DNA of 5,726 bases from Bacteroidales bacterium. GTDB lineage: Bacteria > Bacteroidota > Bacteroidia > Bacteroidales > NBLH01. The position numbers and the translations under genes are program-made. Shown here piece after piece: positions 1-5,726 of this stretch. Location of the stretch: contig JALSLF010000634.1 in assembly GCA_026988445.1 (NCBI GenBank), positions 1 to 5,726 of the forward strand. Reading direction: 5' to 3'. Positions within the stretch are counted from its first letter, which is position 1; every line of letters begins with the position of its first letter. Below the pieces are notes generated by a model. It did no database searches, was not told where the DNA came from, and saw only the letters and a list, made by a program, of their open reading frames with translations.

Positions 1-11
1 TTAATAATTAT

Positions 12-52
12 CCCTGATAGAGTTATAAACCCTGTCAGGGATTTTTATTTTT
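12..52 (+). terminator. Intrinsic terminator of an unseen + strand gene
   Basis: A 9-bp stem is formed by CCCTGATAG (12-20) and CTGTCAGGG (32-40), with one G-U pair in the RNA and an 11-nt loop. It is followed at once by ATTTTTATTTTT (41-52), a U-rich tail on the + strand. The tail lies on the + side only, so this should end a gene that enters from left of the window and converges with the sdh operon. The gene itself is not visible. Confidence 0.75.
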
Positions 53-61
53 GGATATTTT

Positions 62-108
62 ATTTTATAAAAAAGAAAGGCAGCCGTTGCCTAAGCAAAA
101 CGACTGCC
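62..108 (-). terminator. Intrinsic terminator of the sdhCAB operon
   Basis: On the minus strand GGCAGTCGTT (108-99) pairs with AACGGCTGCC (88-79) over 10 bp, with one U-G wobble and a 10-nt loop. The stem is followed by TTTCTTTTTT (78-69). Read on the + strand the wobble becomes a C-A mismatch and there is no U tail after the stem, so the element is oriented for minus-strand transcripts. It begins 28 bp after the sdhB stop codon, the expected place for the end of the operon. Confidence 0.82.
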
Positions 109-136
109 AAATCAGAGCCATGAAAAAAAATTATTT

Positions 137-895
137 TTAAGCTGTAAAACTAGCTGTCAAAAATTCTCTGTTTAAACGTGCAATATGTGCCAATGAAATT
201 CCTTTCGGACATTCAATTTCGCAAGCTCCTGTATTAGAGCAATTTCCAAACCCAAGTTCATCCATTTTAGCAATCATGTTTAGCGCACGGCGTTTGGCTT
301 CTACTTTACCTTGTGGTAATAAAGCCAGTTGCGAAACTTTTGCCGAAACAAATAACATTGCGGATGAATTTTTACAAGTTGCTACGCAAGCACCACAACC
401 AATACAGGCAGCTGCGTCCATCGCTTCATCGGCAGCTTCTTTAGGTATGGGTATTGCATTCGCATCGGGTACACCACCGGTATTCACTGAAACGAAACCA
501 CCGGCTTGCAAAATTTTATCAAAAGCCGAACGGTCCACCATTAAATCTTTAATAACAGGGAAACCGTTGGCGCGCCAAGGCTCAACAGTAATGGTTTCAC
601 CATCGCTGAATTTACGCATATGCAATTGGCAAGTAGGAATTAAACGATCGGGACCATGGGCACGACCGTTAATATACATACTACACATACCGCAAATACC
701 TTCGCGGCAATCGTGGTCAAAAGCAACAGGTTCTTTTCCTTCATTAATCAACTGTTCGTTAAGAACATCCATCATTTCAAGGAAAGAGCTGTCGGTAGAA
801 ACATTGTTTACTTGATATGTTTCAAACTGACCTTTATCTTTGGGGCCATTTTGCCTCCAAACTTTTAATGTAAGATTTATCGTTTTTGTTGACAT
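137..895 (-). CDS. sdhB: Succinate dehydrogenase/fumarate reductase iron-sulfur subunit
   Basis: This is the electron-transfer subunit of complex II, passing electrons between the FAD of SdhA and the haem/quinone sites of SdhC on the cytoplasmic face of the membrane. The 252-residue product shows all cluster ligands. C63, C68, C71 (CREGICGMC) and C89 fit the plant-type [2Fe-2S] cluster in the N-terminal ferredoxin domain. C164, C167, C170 and C174 (CIGCGACVATC) with C219, C225 and C229 fit the [4Fe-4S] and [3Fe-4S] clusters of the C-terminal helical domain. By family precedent C164/C167/C170/C229 hold [4Fe-4S] and C174/C219/C225 hold [3Fe-4S]. Length is normal for the family. The ATG lies 6 bp after the sdhA stop with no clear Shine-Dalgarno sequence, suggesting coupled translation. 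It is the last gene of the operon. The sequence does not by itself tell dehydrogenase from reductase use. Confidence 0.96.
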   Translation of the reverse strand: MSTKTINLTLKVWRQNGPKDKGQFETYQVNNVSTDSSFLEMMDVLNEQLINEGKEPVAFDHDCREGICGMCSMYINGRAHGPDRLIPTCQLHMRKFSDGETITVEPWRANGFPVIKDLMVDRSAFDKILQAGGFVSVNTGGVPDANAIPIPKEAADEAMDAAACIGCGACVATCKNSSAMLFVSAKVSQLALLPQGKVEAKRRALNMIAKMDELGFGNCSNTGACEIECPKGISLAHIARLNREFLTASFTA

Positions 896-901
896 GATTC
901 T

Positions 902-2845
902 CTATTTATAGTTCCTTGTTTTAACTTCTATTCCTTCATATTTAAGGTCTTCTTTGTGCAATTCGGGTTCTGCATCGTCACCTTTATATTCCCAAGCTGC
1001 TACATACATAAACTTATCGTCATGACGCAGTGCTTCGCCTTCTTCGGTTTGATGTTCTGCACGGAAATGACCTCCGCAAGACTCGTCTCTATGTAAAGCA
1101 TCCTTTGCCATTAATTCGCCCAATTCAAGAAAATCTGCAAGACGTAAGGCTTTTTCCAATTCAACATTAATGGTATCTGTTTTTCCGGGGATACGTACCT
1201 CTTGCCAGAACTCTTTACGCAATTTCTTAATCATTTCAATACCTTCTTTAAGTCCTTCTGCATTACGTTCCATTCCAACATGATCCCACATAATATGTCC
1301 GAGTTCTTTATGAATTGAATCTACTGAACGTTTTCCTTTTGAACCGATTTCCATTAAATTGTCAATCTGTTCTTTAACTTTCTTTTCAGCATTTTTAAAC
1401 TCATCCATATCGGTGCTGAATGGTTTTACTTGGTGTTGGTCGGCAAGGTAGTTTTGAATTGTATAAGGCAATACAAAATATCCGTCTGCCAAACCTTGCA
1501 TTAAGGCTGATGCTCCCAAACGGTTTGCGCCGTGATCAGAGAAATTAGCTTCGCCGATAGAGAATAATCCGGGTATGGTAGTTTGTAACTCATAATCAAC
1601 CCATGTACCACCCATTGTATAGTGAATTGCCGGATAGATCATCATAGGCGTTTTGTATGGGTCTTGGTCGGTAATTTTTTCGTACATCTGGAACAGGTTT
1701 CCGTAGCGTGCTTCAATTACATCTTTGCCCAAACGTTCAATAGCATGTTTGAAATCCAGATATACTGCTTGACCGGTTTCTACGCCATAACCTGCATCGC
1801 AACGTTCTTTAGCTGCCCTTGAAGCTACATCACGAGGCACTAAATTACCAAATGCGGGATATCTTCTTTCCAAATAATAGTCTCTGTCTTCTTCAGGGAT
1901 ATCTTCCGGACGTTTTTTGCGTGCCCGTATAGCTTCTGCGTCTTCTTTTTTAGCCGGCACCCAAATTCGTCCATCGTTACGTAAACTTTCACTCATTAGA
2001 GTTAGTTTCGATTGGAATTCACCATGTACAGGAATACAAGTCGGGTGAATTTGTACAAAACACGGATTAGCAAAGAATGCTCCTTTTTTATAGGCTTTCC
2101 ATGCAGCACTACCATTTGAACCCATTGCATTGGTTGATAAGAAAAATACATTTCCATAACCGCCTGTTGCGAGCACTACAGCATGTCCAAAATGGCTTTC
2201 AATTTCGCCGGTAACCAAATTACGGGTTACAATACCGCGTGCACGTCCATCAATTACTACAATATCCATCATTTCGGTACGCGGAAACATTTCAACACTA
2301 CCTTTGGCGATTTGACGGTTTAATGCACCGTAAGCACCTAATAATAGTTGTTGTCCGGTTTGTCCGCGTGCATAAAAAGTACGTGATACTAATGCTCCGC
2401 CAAATGAACGGTTATCTAATAGTCCTCCGTAATCGCGGGCAAAAGGAATACCTTGGGCAACACCTTGGTCAATAATTGCATTACTAACCTCTGCCAAGCG
2501 ATATACGTTTGATTCGCGAGCACGGTAGTCGCCGCCTTTAACCGTATCATAAAATAAACGATAAACGGAGTCGCCATCATTCGGATAGTTTTTTGCTGCA
2601 TTAATACCACCTTGTGCTGCAATACTGTGTGCACGGCGGGGACTGTCCTGATAGCAAAAGTTTTTAACTTTAAATCCAAGCTCACCTAAACTGGCAGCTG
2701 CAGAAGCACCTGCAAGACCGGTACCTACAACAATAATTTCAATTTTACGTTTATTGGCAGGATTTACTAAATCTTGATGTGCTTTATAATTTGTCCATTT
2801 ATCCTTCAGTTGTCCTTCAGGAATTTTTGAATCTAATTTTGTCAT
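902..2845 (-). CDS. sdhA: Succinate dehydrogenase/fumarate reductase flavoprotein subunit
   Basis: This catalytic subunit interconverts succinate and fumarate with covalently bound FAD. The 647-residue protein has the N-terminal dinucleotide-binding motif GTGLAG (41-46) and the FAD-linking histidine H73 in RAHSIAAQGG. By family comparison the active-site residues are all present: H267 (QIHPT), E286 (SESLRNDGR), the proton-shuttling arginine R338 (VPRDVASRA), H408 (HYTMGG) and R442 (GANRLGAS). The C-terminal domain ends with the conserved HRDESCGGHFR stretch (585-595). Length and the insertion-rich middle (about 300-330) match the larger Bacteroidota/epsilon-proteobacterial type rather than the E. 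coli type. There is no twin-arginine or other signal peptide, so it should sit on the cytoplasmic side. It follows sdhC by 29 bp and precedes sdhB by 6 bp. No truncation or missing residue was seen. Fumarate reductase (frdA) is an equally valid name if the cell respires fumarate. Confidence 0.97.
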   Translation of the reverse strand: MTKLDSKIPEGQLKDKWTNYKAHQDLVNPANKRKIEIIVVGTGLAGASAAASLGELGFKVKNFCYQDSPRRAHSIAAQGGINAAKNYPNDGDSVYRLFYDTVKGGDYRARESNVYRLAEVSNAIIDQGVAQGIPFARDYGGLLDNRSFGGALVSRTFYARGQTGQQLLLGAYGALNRQIAKGSVEMFPRTEMMDIVVIDGRARGIVTRNLVTGEIESHFGHAVVLATGGYGNVFFLSTNAMGSNGSAAWKAYKKGAFFANPCFVQIHPTCIPVHGEFQSKLTLMSESLRNDGRIWVPAKKEDAEAIRARKKRPEDIPEEDRDYYLERRYPAFGNLVPRDVASRAAKERCDAGYGVETGQAVYLDFKHAIERLGKDVIEARYGNLFQMYEKITDQDPYKTPMMIYPAIHYTMGGTWVDYELQTTIPGLFSIGEANFSDHGANRLGASALMQGLADGYFVLPYTIQNYLADQHQVKPFSTDMDEFKNAEKKVKEQIDNLMEIGSKGKRSVDSIHKELGHIMWDHVGMERNAEGLKEGIEMIKKLRKEFWQEVRIPGKTDTINVELEKALRLADFLELGELMAKDALHRDESCGGHFRAEHQTEEGEALRHDDKFMYVAAWEYKGDDAEPELHKEDLKYEGIEVKTRNYK

Positions 2846-2860
2846 AATTCTATATCATTT

Positions 2861-2875
2861 ATCTGTTTAACAGAT
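2861..2875. repeat. Short perfect palindrome in the sdhC-sdhA gap
   Basis: ATCTGTT (2861-2867) and AACAGAT (2869-2875) are perfect inverted repeats around a single central base, overlapping the last base of the sdhC stop codon. As RNA this gives at best a 6-bp, AU-rich stem with a 3-nt loop and no U tail, so it is not a terminator. It could be a weak intercistronic hairpin placed before sdhA, or chance in AT-rich DNA. Confidence 0.4.
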
Positions 2876-3564
2876 TAATTTCCGAAAATTAAAAAATAAA
2901 GAGGTATCATTGAAAAACCTGCTGCAATTATTATTGCATAAATATCTCCAATAATTTCAAGGCGTTTGCGCCAAACAATATTGCTCCAACCAATGGTTTG
3001 AAAAGCCGACCAAAAAGCATGGTGTAAGTGTAAACCCAGTGCAATTGCTCCGAGAATATAGAAAATAGAATACACAATGCCAAGTTGTGGGTCAACAAAT
3101 AAACCGGATACTAAAGCATAGGCATTTTCCATTGTTACACCATCCACATCAACTTCTGCCAAAAGCGGAGAGCCTGCAACTTTTATTTTCCAGAAAAAGT
3201 TAATCAGGTGAATGACTAAAAATACAAAAATCATAAAACCCAGTACGTACATGTTTCTTGATGCCCAAGTACTGCTGTGTCCTTGTTCAAATTTGTTGTA
3301 CGAAACCGGTCGTGCATTGCGGTTCTGTAAAGTTAATATGCTCGCATAAATGATATGGAGAATAAAACCCAATGCCAATACAGGTTGCATTATCTGTATC
3401 AGCGGATTTGTAGCCATAAAATGCGACACTACATTAAATGCATCCGAACCGACTAATAAAAACAGGTTTGCTGTTAAGTGTACCACAAGGAACACTATTA
3501 GAAACAAGCCTGTAATACTCATCATAAACTTTTGTCCTACTGAGGACTTTAAAAATCCACTCAT
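2875..3564 (-). CDS. sdhC: Succinate dehydrogenase/fumarate reductase cytochrome b subunit
   Basis: This is the membrane anchor of complex II, carrying haem b and the quinone site. The 229-residue protein has five predicted membrane helices (about 12-37, 58-80, 104-126, 162-186, 204-227), the layout of single-anchor (type B) enzymes such as those of Bacillus subtilis and Wolinella succinogenes; no sdhD is expected. Likely axial haem ligands, one per helix in I-IV, are H29, H70, H119 and one of H179/H181/H182. By the Wolinella pattern H70 with the helix IV histidine would hold the proximal haem, and H29 with H119 the distal one. The quinone is probably menaquinone, an inference from the type B class. 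The ATG opens a typical N-terminus (SSVGQKFMMSITGLFLIVF). It is the first gene of the operon, with a good promoter candidate about 65 bp upstream. Confidence 0.95.
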   Translation of the reverse strand: MSGFLKSSVGQKFMMSITGLFLIVFLVVHLTANLFLLVGSDAFNVVSHFMATNPLIQIMQPVLALGFILHIIYASILTLQNRNARPVSYNKFEQGHSSTWASRNMYVLGFMIFVFLVIHLINFFWKIKVAGSPLLAEVDVDGVTMENAYALVSGLFVDPQLGIVYSIFYILGAIALGLHLHHAFWSAFQTIGWSNIVWRKRLEIIGDIYAIIIAAGFSMIPLYFLIFGN

Positions 3565-3600
3565 ATTTATAGACTTTAAATAAGGTTAAAAATTTGCATT

Positions 3601-3621
3601 ACTTAAGATATAATTCTAAGT
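3601..3621. repeat. Imperfect dyad near the predicted sdhC transcription start
   Basis: ACTTAAGAT (3601-3609) and ATTCTAAGT (3613-3621) are inverted with 7 of 9 positions matching around a 3-bp centre. The right half differs by one base from the right half of the 19-bp palindrome at 3680-3698 (ATTCTAAAT). It overlaps the expected transcription start of the sdh promoter. AT-rich background makes chance occurrence quite possible. Confidence 0.3.
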
Positions 3622-3626
3622 ATGCA

Positions 3627-3657
3627 CAAATGTATATGCTTCATTAAGAATTTCAAA
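3627..3657 (-). promoter_or_regulatory. Bacteroidota-type promoter for sdhCAB
   Basis: On the minus strand TTTG (3657-3654) is followed after 19 bp by TACATTTG (3634-3627). This fits the known Bacteroidota sigma factor consensus, TTTG near -33 and TAnnTTTG near -7, in both sequence and spacing. Transcription would start near 3620, leaving a leader of about 55 nt before the sdhC ATG. No other pair this good was seen upstream of sdhC. Assignment rests on sequence match alone. Confidence 0.7.
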
Positions 3658-3679
3658 TGTTGATAAACATTAAAATATA

Positions 3680-3698
3680 ATTTAGAAAGATTCTAAAT
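3680..3698. promoter_or_regulatory. 19-bp palindrome, candidate operator
   Basis: ATTTAGAA (3680-3687) and TTCTAAAT (3691-3698) are perfect inverted repeats around AGA. It can also be read as 9-1-9, with one mismatch. It lies 22 bp upstream of the -33 element of sdhC and about 70 bp upstream of the hydrolase -7 element, in non-coding DNA between divergent genes, so it could bind a dimeric regulator acting on either. Size and format recall boxes of metal-dependent winged-helix repressors, but no regulator can be named from the sequence. Confidence 0.45.
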
Positions 3699-3767
3699 AG
3701 CAATTGCTTTGTGGCTTAAATTTAAAAATAATATTTTAATCAAAGATTAATTTTGAGCATTTCTCTG

Positions 3768-3775
3768 TAAATTTG
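3768..3775 (+). promoter_or_regulatory. Possible -7 element for the alpha/beta hydrolase gene
   Basis: TAAATTTG matches the Bacteroidota -7 consensus TAnnTTTG and lies 26 bp before the ATG at 3802, giving a very short leader. No TTG is found at the usual spacing of about 19 bp; the nearest, TTTTG at 3751-3755, is only 12 bp away. The promoter is therefore weakly supported. Confidence 0.4.
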
Positions 3776-3801
3776 TTCATTCAAAAAAAATATATTTAGT
3801 T

Positions 3802-4581
3802 ATGAAAGACTTTAATTATTCAGGTATAAGTTATTTTAAATCAGGTAAAGGCGATGCTATTGTTTTGTTGCATGGATATTTGGAATCAAAAGAAATTTGG
3901 TGTGATTTTGCTACGCAATTGGCAGAAAATTTTTTGGTAATTATCCCAGATTTGCCAGGACATGGTAAAAGTGAATTACCAAATGAAAATTTAAGCCTTG
4001 AAACAATGGCAAAATCTGTTAAAACAGTTTTGGATAAAGAGAATATTCAGAAATGCTTTTTGGTGGGCCACTCAATGGGCGGATATGTGGCTCTGGCTTT
4101 TTTACAACTTTTTCCGGAACGTTTAAATGCACTGTCTTTATTTCATTCAGCCCCTTATGCCGATACCGAAGAAAAACAAAATAAACGCGACAGAGAAATC
4201 AAAATCATTAATGAAGGAAAAATTGCACAAGTATATAAAGCACATTTTCCGAAAACTTTTGCCAATGAAAATGTGGATAAGTTTAAATCGGAAATAGAAA
4301 AGATGAATCAGAGAGCAAAATCAATGAAACCGGAAGGCATTATTGCTGCATTAGAAGCCATGAAGCGTCGTCCTGACCGTTCCGGATTGTTAAAAAACGC
4401 AAAAATTCCGATACAATATATAATAGGTGCAAAAGATAATTTTATTCCTATGTCAATTCTTGATAAATTGCAATTACCCGATAATTCCGAATTGGTGGTT
4501 TTGGAAAATTCCGGGCATATGGGCTTTATTGAAGAACCGGAAAATTCGCTTAAAGCAATTTGGAATTTTTATAGACACTGA
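3802..4581 (+). CDS. Alpha/beta hydrolase, substrate unknown
   Basis: A 259-residue soluble protein of the alpha/beta hydrolase fold, the usual size for small single-domain members. The N-terminal strand leads to the oxyanion-hole motif LLHGYLES (HG at 24-25). The nucleophile elbow is GHSMGG (89-94) with Ser91. The likely catalytic acid is D212 (GAKDNFIP) and the catalytic base H239 (SGHMGFIEEP), so the triad is complete. Residues about 120-195 form a charged, lysine-rich helical lid with RAKSMKPEG and MKRRPDRS, the part that sets substrate choice. There is no signal peptide, so it is probably cytoplasmic. Esterase, C-C bond hydrolase or lactonase activity are all possible, and the sequence does not decide between them. 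The ATG is preceded by an A-rich stretch without a Shine-Dalgarno motif, as is common in this phylum. It is divergent from sdhC and appears to be a single-gene unit. Confidence 0.9.
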   Translation: MKDFNYSGISYFKSGKGDAIVLLHGYLESKEIWCDFATQLAENFLVIIPDLPGHGKSELPNENLSLETMAKSVKTVLDKENIQKCFLVGHSMGGYVALAFLQLFPERLNALSLFHSAPYADTEEKQNKRDREIKIINEGKIAQVYKAHFPKTFANENVDKFKSEIEKMNQRAKSMKPEGIIAALEAMKRRPDRSGLLKNAKIPIQYIIGAKDNFIPMSILDKLQLPDNSELVVLENSGHMGFIEEPENSLKAIWNFYRH

Positions 4582-4631
4582 AACCTAAATTAATCTTTTT
4601 TTCGTTCGTAAAAGCTTAATTTAGCTTAAAA

Positions 4632-4731
4632 CTTAACTCGCAACTATCTTCTACTGCGAAACCAATACCATGTCCGGCTAATGTCTGACATGATATTGGC
4701 TTTTCGCTACGAACATAGTTGCGGATTTAAG
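4632..4731. repeat. Long imperfect inverted repeat between convergent genes
   Basis: The two arms (4632-4674 and 4687-4731) can form about 37 base pairs around a 12-nt loop. Paired blocks, outside in, are CTTAA/TTAAG, CGCAACTAT (4639-4647)/ATAGTTGCG (4715-4723), TTC/GAA, TA/TA, GCGAAA (4656-4661)/TTTCGC (4702-4707), CCAATA (4662-4667)/TATTGG (4694-4699) and CATGTC (4669-4674)/GACATG (4687-4692), separated by small bulges and mismatches. No strong U tract follows either end, so it is not a canonical terminator, although it sits where the hydrolase and transporter transcripts meet. It may be a structured 3' RNA element, a bidirectional terminator of unusual form, or a remnant of a small non-autonomous mobile element. 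No flanking direct repeat was found. Confidence 0.75.
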
Positions 4732-4758
4732 ATTAAATTTAATAGTTGCTTATAAATA

Positions 4759-5726
4759 CTATCTAAGTGTTTTTTTATCTATGGCAGCAACTACTTTTCC
4801 GTACACAATTAAAGCAATAGCCGATACAAAAGCAATCCCCATAAAATAATACCAAATATAATGAGCATTGGCTGCGGCTTCTGCCCAGTGTTCGTGTGTA
4901 TCAAATAATGTGGGGTCAGGGCAGTATTTATCTAATAAAAATCCTGAAAGTCCAAAACCGAGTATTGAGGACAAGAAAGAGTGTAAATGACTAAACCCGA
5001 GATATAAACCTTCTTCTCCTTTGGGTGCTTGTAATGAAAAATACTCTAAAAATCGTGGAGAGATAAATGATTCTGCCAAACCTTGAAATATTATTCCGAT
5101 AATCATCATAAAAGCTACCGGATGCATTTCTATAAAGCCTAAATCAATCATGCCGCTTTTTATCCAATTACCGGATGCCATTGCCAAAGCCGATATAGGC
5201 ATGATAAACATTCCGATGGTCATTGAGAAAAGAGCTGTTTTTTTACGCATTATTTGTGTAACAAATCCTACGGTTAATACCACTACCAAAGGATTTACAT
5301 TGGCATACCACGAAGGAGAAGCACCTTCGCCCGCCAAACGCAACACATATTTAGGCATGGTAGCGTATAATTGATGTTGAACCATCCAAAAACCGGTAAT
5401 GATTATAATTAAAAATATCAATCGAAGATTGGTAATTACTTTAACAAAAGCCTTCCAAACTTCTTTTATGCTTTTGCCTTCGCCCGCCCGCTGTGTAGGG
5501 ACAAAGAACAGAATAATAAGGATGAGTGCAAGCAAGGTCATTGCAGCCGAAAAATAATTCAAGTTAATTAGTCCCAAATTACCCATCGATTCTCTTAAAG
5601 GCTTCACAATGGTTTTTCCCGAGAAAGCTCCAATATTTACCATCATATAAAACACCGAAAACCCTTTAGCTCTATTTGCTTCGGTAGTTTCTTTTGCTAC
5701 GGTTCCGGTAATTACTGATTTTATAA
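4759..5726 (-). CDS. POT/PTR2-like MFS transporter, 5' end outside window
   Basis: The reading frame runs open from the stop at 4759 through the right edge, giving the last 321 residues. The GTG at 5655 is internal, since family-like sequence (SVITGTVAKETTEANRAKGF) continues upstream of it. In partial numbering, FSVFYMMVNIGAF (22-34) fits the PTR2-family signature (F-x2-[LMFY]-[FYV]-x2-[IVG]-N-x-G-[GSA]-[LIMF]). Further C-terminal landmarks are YANVNPLVVV, the segment FQGLAESFISPRFLEYFSLQ, and APKGEEGLYLGF before the penultimate helices. About eight hydrophobic segments are visible, so roughly one third of a protein of usual length, including the N-terminal helices, is missing. These are inner-membrane, usually proton-coupled carriers. 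Peptide transport is the best-known role, but the substrate cannot be fixed because the N-terminal ExxER region lies outside the window. It converges with the hydrolase gene. Confidence 0.85.
   Translation of the reverse strand, partial: IKSVITGTVAKETTEANRAKGFSVFYMMVNIGAFSGKTIVKPLRESMGNLGLINLNYFSAAMTLLALILIILFFVPTQRAGEGKSIKEVWKAFVKVITNLRLIFLIIIITGFWMVQHQLYATMPKYVLRLAGEGASPSWYANVNPLVVVLTVGFVTQIMRKKTALFSMTIGMFIMPISALAMASGNWIKSGMIDLGFIEMHPVAFMMIIGIIFQGLAESFISPRFLEYFSLQAPKGEEGLYLGFSHLHSFLSSILGFGLSGFLLDKYCPDPTLFDTHEHWAEAAANAHYIWYYFMGIAFVSAIALIVYGKVVAAIDKKTLR

Noticed and set aside
276..868. Open frames on the + strand opposite sdhB (276-815 and 656-868)
   Set aside because: They lie antisense to a gene with every cluster ligand conserved; their translations show no domain, no coherent hydrophobic pattern and no promoter or start signal.
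1622..2685. Short open frames overlapping sdhA (1622-1822 and 2239-2475 on +, 2416-2685 on minus)
   Set aside because: All fall inside the fully conserved sdhA coding sequence in other frames and have no recognisable features.
2846..3564. Operon broken because sdhD is missing
   Set aside because: The five-helix, multi-histidine SdhC is the single-anchor type B subunit, which needs no SdhD.
3350..3583. Open frame on the + strand opposite the start of sdhC
   Set aside because: It is antisense to the conserved N-terminus of SdhC, and the product is low complexity with no support.
4596..4602. Run of seven T just after the hydrolase stop as a terminator
   Set aside because: No GC-containing stem precedes it; the sequence before it is the 3' end of the gene and plain AT-rich spacer.
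5150..5374. Open frame on the + strand inside the transporter gene
   Set aside because: It is antisense to conserved transporter helices with no independent evidence.
5653..5655. GTG at 5655 as the start of the transporter
   Set aside because: The same frame stays open for 23 more codons to the window edge, and those codons encode family-like residues, so the gene begins outside the window.
1..5726. CRISPR arrays, tRNA or rRNA genes, transposase genes, defence or phage genes
   Set aside because: I looked for regularly spaced direct repeats, cloverleaf-like sequences and transposase or phage-like proteins and saw none. The gene content is ordinary metabolism and transport.

Overview
The window looks like chromosomal DNA of a low-GC Bacteroidota (Bacteroidetes) bacterium. 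Three things point there: the form of the succinate dehydrogenase/fumarate reductase genes (order C-A-B, one di-haem type cytochrome b anchor and a flavoprotein of about 650 residues), the near absence of Shine-Dalgarno sequences, and promoter-like sequences of the Bacteroidota type (TTTG, 19 bp, TAnnTTTG). Genus cannot be told from the sequence.

Layout from left to right. Positions 1-136 hold two separate intrinsic terminators facing each other: one for an unseen + strand gene ending left of the window, one for the sdh operon. Positions 137-3564 (minus strand) are a complete sdhC-sdhA-sdhB operon with gaps of 29 and 6 bp. It encodes the membrane anchor, the FAD subunit and the iron-sulfur subunit of complex II. 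Positions 3565-3801 form a divergent, very AT-rich intergenic region with a good sdhC promoter candidate, a weaker promoter for the gene to the right, and a 19-bp palindrome between them that could be an operator. Positions 3802-4581 (+ strand) encode an alpha/beta hydrolase with an intact catalytic triad and unknown substrate. Positions 4582-4758 separate two convergent genes and hold a long imperfect inverted repeat of about 100 bp, the least explained element here. Positions 4759-5726 (minus strand) are the C-terminal two thirds or so of a POT/PTR2-like MFS transporter whose 5' end lies beyond the right edge.

The three Sdh proteins form one enzyme: SdhA oxidises succinate (or reduces fumarate), SdhB carries electrons through three iron-sulfur clusters, and SdhC exchanges them with menaquinone in the membrane. 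The hydrolase and the transporter have no visible functional link to complex II. Most of the window is ordinary core metabolism. I found no sign of a new multi-gene system; the items worth checking are non-coding.
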